This document shows positions 9,406-17,714 of a stretch of DNA of 64,000 bases, piece after piece. The translations under genes and the position numbers were made by a program. Within the stretch, counting starts at the first letter, position 1; every line of letters starts with the position of its first letter. This DNA is from G963556115 sp963667375 (GTDB lineage: Bacteria; Planctomycetota; SZUA-567). The stretch covers positions 2,356,001 through 2,420,000 of the forward strand of contig OY763323.1 in assembly GCA_963667375.1 (NCBI GenBank). The letters are read 5' to 3'. The notes under the pieces were generated by a model, which worked only from the letters and a program-made list of their open reading frames with translations, made no database searches and was not told the origin of the DNA.

Positions 9406-10164
9406 ATGGAACTAGGGATAAAAGGTAAGGCTGCAATTGTAACCGGAGGGGGCAGCGGGGTTGGTAGAGCGATTTCTCTCGGGCTTGCAAAAGAAGGAGC
9501 GGATGTCGTTGTTGCCGATATTAATCTGGATAATGCTGAAAAGGTTGTAGCTGAATGTAAAGCACTGGGTGTTGAGGCGGTTGGAATTAAAGTCGATCTT
9601 TCTAATCAGGAACAGACCTATTCAATGATTGAAGATGCATGTAAAGCGATCGGCAAGGATATTCAGATACTGGTTAATAACGCTGGTTTCTGGCCGACAA
9701 ATACTGTAAAGGATACACCGCTGAAAGAGTGGTATCTCACCTTCGATATCAATATGACTGCAGTATTTACAGCATGTAAGGCTATGACCAATTCACTCGT
9801 TGATAAAGGTATCAAAGGTAAAATTCTGAATATTACCTCACAGGCTGCGTTTAACGGCGCTACTACCGGTCACGCGCATTATGCTGCCTCCAAGAGTGCT
9901 GTGGTTACTTTCACTATCAGTATGGCCAAAGAGGTCGCTCAGTACGGTATAAATGTGAATTCCATGGCATTGGGTGTAGTAAATACACCGATGATTGCCA
10001 AAGCCAAGTCCGATCGTGAAGGTTACTACGAGAGCCGCGTACCGTTCAAAAGACTTGCTGAACCGGAAGAGGTGGCAAATATGGCCTTGTTCCTGGTATC
10101 AGATAAGGCAGATTACTTTACAGCTGGAACCTACGATGCCACCGGCGGTATGCTGAGCCGATAA
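9406..10164 (+). CDS. SDR-family NAD(P)-dependent oxidoreductase
   Basis: This is a classical short-chain dehydrogenase of 252 residues. It has the nucleotide-binding motif TGGGSGVG (13-20), NNAG (91-94), and the catalytic Ser145, Tyr159 and Lys163 in YAASK. Asp after the second beta strand (VVVADI) favours NAD over NADP. An AAGGAG ribosome site precedes the ATG. In this operon it most likely oxidises an imported polyol or sugar acid to a ketose or keto acid before the kinase step. The exact substrate cannot be deduced; fatty-acid roles are less likely given the context. Confidence 0.88.
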   Translation: MELGIKGKAAIVTGGGSGVGRAISLGLAKEGADVVVADINLDNAEKVVAECKALGVEAVGIKVDLSNQEQTYSMIEDACKAIGKDIQILVNNAGFWPTNTVKDTPLKEWYLTFDINMTAVFTACKAMTNSLVDKGIKGKILNITSQAAFNGATTGHAHYAASKSAVVTFTISMAKEVAQYGINVNSMALGVVNTPMIAKAKSDREGYYESRVPFKRLAEPEEVANMALFLVSDKADYFTAGTYDATGGMLSR

Positions 10165-10205
10165 TTTTCTCATAAAAGCAACACCTGTAACAGACAAACA
10201 GAAGT

Positions 10206-10238
10206 GGCAGCAGAATGCTGCTTGCAGTCTCTGCTGTC
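10206..10238 (+). promoter_or_regulatory. intergenic hairpin between SDR and aldolase genes
   Basis: A 9-bp stem (GGCAGCAGA with TCTGCTGTC, one G-U pair) has a 15-base loop and no T-tract. It lies in a 130-base gap inside the operon and may be an mRNA processing or stability element. Confidence 0.4.
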
Positions 10239-10294
10239 AACACCTTATTACACAACCAAACAAATTTGATATTAATTTATATGAAAGGGAGATT

Positions 10295-11149
10295 ATGCTT
10301 GTTTCAATGAATTCAATACTGCCTAAAGCCCGTAGAGAAGGTTATGCGGTTCCGGCATTTGATGCTTACAGCGATGTTTACAGTAAGGCCGTAATCAAGG
10401 CTGCGCGTGAGGTTCGCTCACCGGTTATTCTGATGATGATTCCTGATTATGCTGATGCGGATGAGGTTATCTGGCTTTCAGAGTCAGTAAAGGGAATTGC
10501 CCGTCATTATGATCTGCCGATTGCTCTGCATCTGGATCACGCTTCAACATTCGAGCAGTGTAAAGCGGCAATTGAATCAGGATTCAGCTCTGTTATGATC
10601 GATGCGTCAACAGCGTCTTTCGAGGACAATATCCGTAAAACTCGCGAGGTAGCCGATCTTGCTCACCGCTACGGTGTCAGTGTAGAGGCGGAACTGGGAT
10701 TTGTTGCCGGTGTGGATGTTATGGGAAATGATACCGGTGAAACCAAGCTTACCGATCCGGTAGAGGTTGAAGAATTTATTGCCAAGACCGATGTCGATGC
10801 TCTTGCAGTTTCTATCGGTACCGCTCATGGAGTATATGTTGCAGAACCTGTACTAAATATCGATCAGCTTAAGAAGATTAATGCTGTTTCAAGAGTACCT
10901 CTTGTCCTTCATGGAGGTTCTGGAACACCAACAGCTCAGGTGCAGGATGCTATCCGAAACGGTATTGCCAAGATTAATATTTTTGCCGAGATGAGACAGG
11001 CTTCAGGAGAGGTCCTGATGAGTACCGCCGAAAAAGCTACTAAGCGTGTTGATCCATTGCCAGAAGCTATTTTTGAACCGATTGAGGCGGCACTCATTGC
11101 CAAGGCAAAGAGCAAGATGATGGATTTCTACAGTGCGGGTAAGATTTAA
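10295..11149 (+). CDS. class II (zinc) ketose-bisphosphate aldolase family protein
   Basis: This is a class II aldolase of the fructose-/tagatose-bisphosphate family, 284 residues. The catalytic Asp81 is next to Zn ligand His82 (LDHAS). Further Zn ligands are His178 (GTAHG) and His206 (LHGGSG), and the acidic EAELG segment is at 131-135. These enzymes split a ketose phosphate into dihydroxyacetone phosphate and an aldehyde. Length and motifs match GatY/KbaY/FbaA-type enzymes. In this operon it would act after the FGGY kinase. Which phosphorylated ketose it cleaves is not visible. Confidence 0.9.
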   Translation: MLVSMNSILPKARREGYAVPAFDAYSDVYSKAVIKAAREVRSPVILMMIPDYADADEVIWLSESVKGIARHYDLPIALHLDHASTFEQCKAAIESGFSSVMIDASTASFEDNIRKTREVADLAHRYGVSVEAELGFVAGVDVMGNDTGETKLTDPVEVEEFIAKTDVDALAVSIGTAHGVYVAEPVLNIDQLKKINAVSRVPLVLHGGSGTPTAQVQDAIRNGIAKINIFAEMRQASGEVLMSTAEKATKRVDPLPEAIFEPIEAALIAKAKSKMMDFYSAGKI

Positions 11150-11194
11150 TTAATTATATAATATAGAAAATAAATTTGAGAACGGAGGATTTTA

Positions 11195-12190
11195 ATGAAA
11201 ATATTAGCATACGCGGATACATTTATCCCTGCGGATATTATGCGTAAGGGGCTTGAACCACTGGCGAATGCCGGACATGATATAGAAGTAAGACAGTGGG
11301 AGCATGAATCAGTAAAAGCAATGCAGACAGATAATCTACTGGTTGAGCAGGAAGGAGCAAATGCTCTTGAATTGCCTGCAGCCTTGAGAGCAGGGCTTGA
11401 TGCTTTTGAAATGATTATTACTCAGTTTGCACCGATCGGTAAATCTATTATAGCAGCTGCAAGTAAGCTGAAATATGTTGGCGTGTTACGCGGCGGTATT
11501 GAGAATGTTGATCTTGAAGCTGCTGAAAAAGCCGGGGTTGAGGTTATCAATACTCCGGGTAGAAATGCCCGTGCGGTGGCAGAATTTACCATCGGTATGA
11601 TGCTTTCAGAGGTGCGTAATATTGCCCGTTCACATGCGGCTATGGTAAATAACAATACTTTCCTCAAGGATTTCCCAAATAAGGATTATATCCCAGAGCT
11701 GTATCGCAAGACTATTGGACTGGTTGGTTTTGGTAACATCGCCAGACTGGTATGCGGCTATCTGCAGGCTTTCGGCGCAAATGTTATTGCTTATGAACCA
11801 TATGCAGACAAGCTTAATTATGAAGGCGTTGAAAAGGTCGAACTTGATGAATTGCTGGCACGTGCTGATATCGTATCAATGCATATGCGTATGAGTGATG
11901 ATACTTCTCGTATGATTGGTAAGGAGCAGTTTGCCAAGATGAAAGACGGTGCGGTATTTATCAATAGCGCCCGCAGCGGTCTGGTAGATGAGGATGCCAT
12001 GCTTGAAGCCTTGACCAATGGCAAACTCATGGGAGCAGCTCTTGATGTATTTGATAATGAACCGCTTCCAGATGGTCATCCTTTCCTGTCTCTGCCTAAT
12101 GTAACCTTACTGCCGCATCTGGCCGGTTCTACCTATGACGCATTTGCAAATTCTCCATTAATGTTTGCAGAACGCTTTCTCGCCAGGTAG
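11195..12190 (+). CDS. D-2-hydroxyacid dehydrogenase (PGDH-like)
   Basis: This 331-residue member of the D-isomer-specific 2-hydroxyacid dehydrogenase family has the Rossmann motif GFGNIA (178-183). The catalytic residues are Arg260 (SARSGLVDE), Glu289 (DNEPLP) and His308 (LPHLAG). It interconverts a 2-keto acid and a D-2-hydroxy acid with NAD(H). An ACGGAGG ribosome site precedes the ATG. Its place between aldolase and sugar kinase suggests a role in a sugar-acid branch, for example on a glycerate- or erythronate-like product, rather than in serine synthesis. Confidence 0.88.
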   Translation: MKILAYADTFIPADIMRKGLEPLANAGHDIEVRQWEHESVKAMQTDNLLVEQEGANALELPAALRAGLDAFEMIITQFAPIGKSIIAAASKLKYVGVLRGGIENVDLEAAEKAGVEVINTPGRNARAVAEFTIGMMLSEVRNIARSHAAMVNNNTFLKDFPNKDYIPELYRKTIGLVGFGNIARLVCGYLQAFGANVIAYEPYADKLNYEGVEKVELDELLARADIVSMHMRMSDDTSRMIGKEQFAKMKDGAVFINSARSGLVDEDAMLEALTNGKLMGAALDVFDNEPLPDGHPFLSLPNVTLLPHLAGSTYDAFANSPLMFAERFLAR

Positions 12191-12256
12191 AATATAGCAG
12201 TAATCAGTTTGTTTTGTGTAAGAGTATAATAACCTTTAAAGTTGTGGGAGAGAAGT

Positions 12257-13762
12257 ATGTCGAAGTACCTTTTGGGATTGGATAATGGTGGAACCGTAAT
12301 CAAGGCTGCTGTCTTTGATCTTGACGGGAATGAAATTGCGGTTGCACGAGGAAGTGTCGAGATGCTTTCACCTGAACGCGGACATTATCAGCGAAATCTG
12401 CAGGAGGTGAAAGACGGTAATCTGAAGGTTATCAGAGATGCTATTGTCAAAGCGGGAATACAGGGGAGTGAAATACAGGCTGTGGCTATAACTGGTCATG
12501 GTAATGGTGCTTATCTTATTGATAAAGATGGAGCTCCGGTTTTTGACGGTATCCTCAGTGCTGACAGTAGAGCCGCTGAAATTGTGCAGAAATGGAATGA
12601 AGACGGTGCCGCTCAAGGAATTATACCTTACACAATGCAGACTCTCTGGCCGGGGCAGCCACCGGCAATTATATCCTGGTTCAAGCAGAATAGACCCGAG
12701 GTGCTGCAGAAGGCCCGTTGGGTGCTGCAGGCAAAGGATTATGTACGTTATCTGCTGACCGGTGAAATCTATGCCGAACGTACCGATATCTCCGGAACCA
12801 GTATGTACAATGTTGCTGGTGACTGTTATGATGAGCGTATCTTCTCAATTCTTGGTATAAGTGAATATTATTATTTGCTGCCTGAGGTTAGAAATTCTTC
12901 CGATATCTGTGGGTATATCACTCCTGATATCGCCGAGGCTACAGGTTTGAACGCAGGTACCCCGGTAGCTGGAGGTTTATTCGATATCCACGCTGCAGCG
13001 GTTGCAACCGGAATTGTGGAAGCAACTGAGGTGCCAAGGTTGAGTGTTATCGTTGGAACCTGGTCAATCAATCAGTATCTGACACGTGAACCTGATATTG
13101 GTGTAACTCCGTTTATGACCAGTATAAGTTCTAGTCCCGGAAACTGGCTGATTATGGAGGGCAGTGCAACTTCGGCCAGTAATCTTGAATGGTTTATCTG
13201 TAATTTCCTCCAGCTTGAAAAGAAAGAAGTCTGTAAAAACGGCAAGAGTATCTATGATTTCTGTAATGCGGAGCTTCACAAGACTACAGCAGAGGACACA
13301 GATATTATATTTCTACCGTTTCTTTTTGGTTCAAATATTGATTCGCCGATATATGGCAGTCTGCTCAATATGAGAATGCGTCACAAACGTGAGCATGTGA
13401 TACGGGCTATTTATGAGGGAATTGTGTTCTCACACCGTTATCATATTGACAAGCTGTTCAGCGAATACCCTCAGGGCATGGAGATAGTGCTTGCAGGTGG
13501 TGGAGCCAATTCTCCAGAGTGGGCTCAGATGTTTGCAGATGCGCTGCAGATACCGGTTGTGACTACTGAGGTTGACGAACTAGGAGCTTTGGGTTCGGCG
13601 ATGGTCGCAGGTGTCGGGGTCGGGCTTTTCAGCGGACTCAAGGATGCAGCGGATAAAATGGTGCATATAAAGGACCGTTTTGAGCCAAACAGCGAGCTTG
13701 GACAAGTTTATGAACGTAAATATCAAGATTATCTTTCATTCGTTGAAAAACTGGCAAAGTGA
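12257..13762 (+). CDS. FGGY-family carbohydrate kinase (L-xylulose kinase-like)
   Basis: This 501-residue sugar kinase has the actin-like N-terminal motif GLDNGGTVIKA (7-17) with Asp9 for phosphate binding. The general base Asp243 lies in GGLFDIHAA, and the C-terminal domain carries LAGGGANSPEW. From memory, the stretch LSADSRAAEIV...QTLW.GQPP resembles E. coli LyxK, which phosphorylates L-xylulose; this was not tested by alignment. The ATG at 12257 follows GGGAGAGAAG. It probably phosphorylates the keto sugar made by the SDR enzyme, for cleavage by the aldolase. Other pentulose or hexulose substrates are possible. Confidence 0.88.
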   Translation: MSKYLLGLDNGGTVIKAAVFDLDGNEIAVARGSVEMLSPERGHYQRNLQEVKDGNLKVIRDAIVKAGIQGSEIQAVAITGHGNGAYLIDKDGAPVFDGILSADSRAAEIVQKWNEDGAAQGIIPYTMQTLWPGQPPAIISWFKQNRPEVLQKARWVLQAKDYVRYLLTGEIYAERTDISGTSMYNVAGDCYDERIFSILGISEYYYLLPEVRNSSDICGYITPDIAEATGLNAGTPVAGGLFDIHAAAVATGIVEATEVPRLSVIVGTWSINQYLTREPDIGVTPFMTSISSSPGNWLIMEGSATSASNLEWFICNFLQLEKKEVCKNGKSIYDFCNAELHKTTAEDTDIIFLPFLFGSNIDSPIYGSLLNMRMRHKREHVIRAIYEGIVFSHRYHIDKLFSEYPQGMEIVLAGGGANSPEWAQMFADALQIPVVTTEVDELGALGSAMVAGVGVGLFSGLKDAADKMVHIKDRFEPNSELGQVYERKYQDYLSFVEKLAK

Positions 13763-13945
13763 ATGTATTAATATTAACTATTTGTATTTGTATATATTGT
13801 TTTTATTAAACTATAGTATATAATTTTACAATTAATCAAAGTTTTCCAATGAATATTACGTGGTCTCAATCTTTAGGGTTATATTATTTATCACTTACAG
13901 GGCATTACCTGTTATTAATTTTAGTATTAACAGCCGGAAGGAACT

Positions 13946-14869
13946 ATGCAGAGAGCTAAAATTCAACAGATGGTAAGTATCGCGGAACTCTATTACCTCA
14001 AGGATATGAAACAGAGTGATATTGCAAAAAAGCTGGGGTTAGCCCGGTCAACTATATCTACGCTGCTTACTCAGGCCAAAGAGATGGGTATTGTCAGGAT
14101 TGATGTTTGTGATCCGTTTCGCCTTGATGGTAAGTATAGTATTAAGTTCAAAGAAAAATATGGTGTAAATAAATGTTATACCGTTCATACTTCGCTAAAG
14201 GAGAGTGAGGATATAACTGATCTTATCGCCAGCCGTGCGGGTGAGGTCTTTGAGGAACACCTGCGAGATAATATTACTGTCGGTATTGCCTGGGGAATGG
14301 GGTGTTATAAATTTATCTCCCATTTTAAGGATAATAAAAAATTCAGTAATATTGAGGTGGTTCCGATGCTTGGCGGTATTGATCTGTCATGCTATATGCA
14401 TCCGCAGAATGAGATGATCAGAAAATTTGCTGATAAGCTTGGCGGAAATCCAAATTATATTTATGCCCCTCTCTGGTCTGAATCCAAGGCTGAACGCGAG
14501 ATGTATATGAAAAGTTCGGCGATGCGCAGACTCATTGAGAAGTGGCAAAAAATTGATGTCGCTATTCTGGGTATTGGGGCTGATCCGTATCATAATAAGC
14601 TTTTCTTAAGTAATGATGTCGATTATAAGAAAGATATTGGTCTGTGCGGTGATCTTTGCGGGCTCTTCTTTGATGATCAGGGTAATTTTCCCCTGAATGA
14701 GTATAACGACCGGACAGTAGGCGTGGATGTCGATCTGTTACGGAATATTCCTGAGGTTATTGCGATTGCAGGCGGTGATTTTAAACAGCGCAGTATTCTA
14801 GGGGCATTGAAAACAGGTATTATTAAGACATTTATAACCGATTCAAATACAGCTAAGGCGCTTTTATAA
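13946..14869 (+). CDS. SorC/DeoR-type sugar-responsive transcriptional regulator
   Basis: This 307-residue regulator has an N-terminal helix-turn-helix (QSDIAKKLGLARSTISTLL, near residues 25-43). A SorC-type sugar-binding domain follows (PMLGGID near 128, AILGIGA near 210, and VGVDVD). Members bind a phosphorylated sugar and control the adjacent catabolic operon. The ATG follows GGAAGG. It lies 183 bases after the kinase gene and ends in a terminator, so it may be the last gene of the operon or have its own promoter. A candidate site is the TGACA-N2-TGTCA repeat at 5671. Confidence 0.88.
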   Translation: MQRAKIQQMVSIAELYYLKDMKQSDIAKKLGLARSTISTLLTQAKEMGIVRIDVCDPFRLDGKYSIKFKEKYGVNKCYTVHTSLKESEDITDLIASRAGEVFEEHLRDNITVGIAWGMGCYKFISHFKDNKKFSNIEVVPMLGGIDLSCYMHPQNEMIRKFADKLGGNPNYIYAPLWSESKAEREMYMKSSAMRRLIEKWQKIDVAILGIGADPYHNKLFLSNDVDYKKDIGLCGDLCGLFFDDQGNFPLNEYNDRTVGVDVDLLRNIPEVIAIAGGDFKQRSILGALKTGIIKTFITDSNTAKALL

Positions 14870-14902
14870 TCTAGTTTTAGTTTGTATTGTATACTATTAA
14901 TG

Positions 14903-14937
14903 ATCTCACAGTGTTTCAGGCGCTGTGAGATTTTTAT
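14903..14937 (+). terminator. rho-independent terminator after the sorC-family gene
   Basis: A 9-bp stem (ATCTCACAG with CTGTGAGAT) with an 11-base loop runs into TTTTTATTT. It ends the sugar operon. Confidence 0.8.
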
Positions 14938-15191
14938 TTATATTCCAGAATAATCGATATATTTTTAGCTATATGTCATGTATAACTTTATTCTGGTTTA
15001 ATTGCTACAAAATGTTTGGTTAGATATAAAGCAATGATTTTTGTGAAATTTTGCTGTTTAATCCAGTGTTGAAAGTGTTTCTTATCGTAAAATTTAGTTT
15101 TATTATATTTTTTAAGATTGTTTAACTAGCATATTTATAACAGTTTACAGTCTAATAAGTAAATAAATATCAATTAAATGCAGTTATGGAT

Positions 15192-15219
15192 TTGACAAAG
15201 GCGAACTGTAGGGTAAAAT
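15192..15219 (+). promoter_or_regulatory. sigma-70-type promoter of the IclR gene
   Basis: TTGACA (15192-15197) and TAAAAT (15214-15219) are separated by 16 bases. This predicts a start near 15226, about 50 bases before the ATG. Confidence 0.6.
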
Positions 15220-15227
15220 TAATATAT

Positions 15228-15253
15228 GGAACTTTTGTTCCGTTTTTCGGAAC
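15228..15253. promoter_or_regulatory. nested inverted repeats, candidate IclR operator
   Basis: Two inverted repeats share one arm: GGAAC-N4-GTTCC (15228-15241) and GTTCCG-N5-CGGAAC (15237-15253). They sit just downstream of the predicted transcription start and 22 bases before the IclR start codon. IclR-family proteins bind GGAA/TTCC-type palindromes, so this is probably the autoregulatory site. Confidence 0.6.
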
Positions 15254-15275
15254 TAGAGCGAGTTGGTAGACACAG

Positions 15276-16007
15276 ATGAATACAAAAGAGATAACATTAA
15301 TAGATCTGATTATGAGTGAAGGGAGTGGTTTAACCTTGGCTGAAGTCATGATTAAAACCGGATTTTCCAAGACTACGGCATATAGAAATCTGGAGAATCT
15401 GACAGCGATGAAGCTGTTTTATAAGAATAGCGGCCGGTATTTTCCGGGTTCGGTTCTCATCCGCTGGATGAATACCACCAGCAGCAAACAGTGTATAACC
15501 AGAATAATTGATCCGTATCTACAGGAGCTGCTGAAGGAATTCAACTATACTGTGCATCTGGTGCAGCTTCAGGACAATATGCGCGGGGTCTATATTCAGA
15601 AACTGCAGCATGAAGGGATTCTGCAGATAAAATCAATTTTAGGCAACGAACTCCCGTTATTCTGTACCGGAGCGGGAAGGGCTATTCTTACAGAGTTTAC
15701 TGATGCAGAGATTGAGGATTATTTTGATTATGTCGGCGGGTTGAATAAGTATACGGAAAAGACGCTTACCGGTCGTTCCGAGCTTATTGAATTATTACAT
15801 AAGTTCCGGGATCAGGGGTATACTACCGAGATTGAACAGAATGAAGATGGTATACAATGCGCCGGTATTGCTTTTCGCTATGCGGATATGATTCTGGCTA
15901 TAAGTATGGTGACGACTACGCTGGAAGCGCCAGAGATACTGGATGTAATCGGTAAATCGCTCTTGCGGGTAAAGGACGAAATAATTCGGGATTTAAAACT
16001 GTCATGA
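15276..16007 (+). CDS. IclR-family transcriptional regulator
   Basis: This 243-residue regulator has an N-terminal winged helix (GLTLAEVMIKTGFSKTTAYRNLENL, residues 18-42). The C-terminal IclR effector-binding domain is recognisable by LPLFCTGAGRAILTEF near residue 130 and GIQCAGIAFRY near 190. Family members such as KdgR bind keto-sugar acids. It is the first gene before the tct transporter, KDPG aldolase and KDG kinase, so a KdgR-like role sensing 2-keto-3-deoxygluconate or KDPG is the best inference. The ribosome site is weak, which fits low, self-regulated expression. Confidence 0.88.
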   Translation: MNTKEITLIDLIMSEGSGLTLAEVMIKTGFSKTTAYRNLENLTAMKLFYKNSGRYFPGSVLIRWMNTTSSKQCITRIIDPYLQELLKEFNYTVHLVQLQDNMRGVYIQKLQHEGILQIKSILGNELPLFCTGAGRAILTEFTDAEIEDYFDYVGGLNKYTEKTLTGRSELIELLHKFRDQGYTTEIEQNEDGIQCAGIAFRYADMILAISMVTTTLEAPEILDVIGKSLLRVKDEIIRDLKLS

Positions 16008-16014
16008 TGTTATA

Positions 16015-16107
16015 GTTTTGGTTTTAAAGTTTTGGTTTTAAAGTTTTGGTTTTAAAGTTTTGGTTTTAAAGTTTTGGTTTTAAAGTTTTGGTTTTAAAGT
16101 TTTGGTT
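16015..16107. repeat. 14-bp tandem repeat, 6.6 copies
   Basis: The unit GTTTTGGTTTTAAA is repeated six times without error, followed by a 9-base partial copy. It starts 8 bases after the IclR stop and ends about 50 bases before the tctC start. One strand is G+T rich. It is not a CRISPR array, because there are no spacers. Confidence 0.95.
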
Positions 16108-16141
16108 GTACCTGTTGGGGTACGGTGTTTTTTTTTTTTTT
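16108..16141 (+). promoter_or_regulatory. short hairpin followed by T14 tract
   Basis: A 5-bp stem (GTACC with GGTAC) is followed by GGTG and 14 consecutive Ts, directly before the AGGAG ribosome site of tctC. It resembles a weak intrinsic terminator. Because homopolymers change length by slippage, it could be a tunable element between regulator and transporter. Confidence 0.5.
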
Positions 16142-16155
16142 ACTAGGAGATGAAG

Positions 16156-17127
16156 ATGAAGAAGTTAATTCTTGCTCTTACTGTGCTGGTAATGACAGTT
16201 TGTGCTTCAATGGGGAGTGCCTGGGCGGATTATCCTGAAAGACCAATTACATTGATTTGTCCATGGGGAGCCGGTGGCGGTACTGATGCGGTATCACGTA
16301 TGATCGCCACACTTTTAAAGAAGGAACTCGGTCAGCCGGTCAATGTGGTTAACCGTACCGGAGGCAGCGGGGTGGTAGGACACTCTGCAATCGCCATGGC
16401 CAGACCTGACGGTTATACTATCGGTATGCCTACTGCCGAGATTAATATGATGCATTGGATGGGACTGACCAAGCTGACCAATGAGAGTTATACACCAATC
16501 GGTCTGGTAAATCTTGATACTGCCGCGCTGCATGTGAAGAAGGGGGGCGAGTTCGCCAGTTATAAGGATCTGGTTGCTGCGGTCAAAGATGGCGGCAAGA
16601 AGCTGAATGCTTCTGGAACCGGTATGGGCGCTATCTGGCATCTGGCTATGGCCGGCTGGCTGGTGGATATGGGGCTTACTCCTGATGTTGTTAAATGGGT
16701 TCCATCAAAGGGTGCGGCACCTGCACTGCAGGATATGCTCGCTGGCGGTATTGATTTTGTCTGCTGCTCTCTGCCGGAAGCTGCTACTCTGATCGAAGCC
16801 GGTAAGGTTGATTGTATTGCTGTGATGCGTGATGAGCGTTTCAAGGATCCAAAGTATAAGGATATTCCAACTCTGAAGGAACTTGGAGTGGACTGGGCTA
16901 CTGGTACCTGGAGAGGTATCGCCGGTCCAAAGGGTATGCCTGCAGAGGTTACTGCAAAGCTGGAAAAAGCTTTGGAGAATGTTGTGAAGAGTAAAGAGTT
17001 CATTGACTTTATGAATAACCGCGGTTTTGGGGTTGAATGGAAGAACTCAACAGATTTTGCAGAATTCATGAAGAAGAATGATGCTGAATTCGGTAAGATT
17101 ATGAAGGCAGCCAAGCTGGTAAAATAG
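16156..17127 (+). CDS. tctC: tripartite tricarboxylate transporter substrate-binding protein
   Basis: This is a periplasmic Bug/TctC-family binding protein of 323 residues with a signal peptide (MKKLILALTVLVMTVC...AWA). The family start of the mature protein is seen in YPERPITLICPWGAGGGTDAVSRM, and the adjacent NVVNRTGGSGVVGH loop binds carboxylates. The ATG at 16156 has AGGAG at the right spacing; the in-frame ATG two codons earlier touches that site. It delivers an organic or sugar acid to TctB-TctA. The neighbouring KDPG aldolase and KDG kinase suggest a sugar-acid ligand rather than citrate. Confidence 0.9.
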   Translation: MKKLILALTVLVMTVCASMGSAWADYPERPITLICPWGAGGGTDAVSRMIATLLKKELGQPVNVVNRTGGSGVVGHSAIAMARPDGYTIGMPTAEINMMHWMGLTKLTNESYTPIGLVNLDTAALHVKKGGEFASYKDLVAAVKDGGKKLNASGTGMGAIWHLAMAGWLVDMGLTPDVVKWVPSKGAAPALQDMLAGGIDFVCCSLPEAATLIEAGKVDCIAVMRDERFKDPKYKDIPTLKELGVDWATGTWRGIAGPKGMPAEVTAKLEKALENVVKSKEFIDFMNNRGFGVEWKNSTDFAEFMKKNDAEFGKIMKAAKLVK

Positions 17128-17158
17128 TTAGCTGCAATGAATTAAGTTTATATTGTAT

Positions 17159-17198
17159 GTCGGTAGGGTCTGCCTCTGGTGCAGTCAACTCTACCGGC
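17159..17198 (+). promoter_or_regulatory. hairpin between tctC and tctB
   Basis: An 8-bp stem (GTCGGTAG with CTACCGGC, one G-U pair) lies in the 112-base gap after the binding-protein gene. No useful T-tract follows directly. This is the third case in the window of a stem directly after a solute-binding-protein gene. Confidence 0.5.
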
Positions 17199-17239
17199 GT
17201 ATATTTTGTTTTCTCTGTTATTAGTCGAGGTTTATATAC

Positions 17240-17701
17240 ATGAAAGTTAATGACCTGGTACTGGGTATTCTCCTGCTGCTCTTTTGTGTCGCGGGGCGGC
17301 TCTATACCAATTTGACCTTTCCGGTTCAGCCCGATGGTACACCGGGCCCGTCATTCTTTCCAAATGTTCTTTTCTCACTGCTGGTGATCTGCTCACTGTC
17401 GCTGATTATCAAGTATATTATCCGTAAGGTTAAAGTGCCGTTTTTTGCTCTTACCTCCCTGGATATCAAGGGGATTGTGAGTATTGTCGTGCTGCTGGCA
17501 TTTGTACTGCTATATATTTATTATTCAGATGCGATCGGGTTTATTCCGCTTTCATTCGTTACGATACTTTGCCTCTCTCTCTGGCTGAGAGTTGACTGGA
17601 AAGTTAGTCTGATTAGCGCGGCTGTTACAACTGCCGTAATATATATAGTTTTTGTGAAAATTCTTCTGGTACCTCTGCCTCAGGGTCTTATCAGTATTTA
17701 A
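17240..17701 (+). CDS. tctB: tripartite tricarboxylate transporter small membrane subunit
   Basis: This is a 153-residue inner-membrane protein with four hydrophobic segments, matching the TctB family in size and layout. It has a conserved PDGTPGPSFFP loop after the first segment. It pairs with the large TctA channel, which begins 13 bases downstream. The start codon follows a weak ribosome site (GAGG). Confidence 0.85.
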   Translation: MKVNDLVLGILLLLFCVAGRLYTNLTFPVQPDGTPGPSFFPNVLFSLLVICSLSLIIKYIIRKVKVPFFALTSLDIKGIVSIVVLLAFVLLYIYYSDAIGFIPLSFVTILCLSLWLRVDWKVSLISAAVTTAVIYIVFVKILLVPLPQGLISI

Positions 17702-17714
17702 GGGTGAGAATATA

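Larger units (their letters stand above)
14870..15275. other. intergenic region before the IclR gene
   Basis: This gap holds the terminator of the sugar operon (14903-14937), about 250 bases of featureless AT-rich sequence, then the promoter and nested inverted repeats in front of the IclR gene. Confidence 0.6.

Noticed and set aside
16015..16107. CRISPR array
   Set aside because: The repeats are 14 bases and directly adjacent with no spacers, and no cas genes are nearby; it is a simple tandem repeat.
16560..17114. 184-codon reverse-strand open frame
   Set aside because: It is antisense to tctC; the composition mirrors that gene and no motif is seen.
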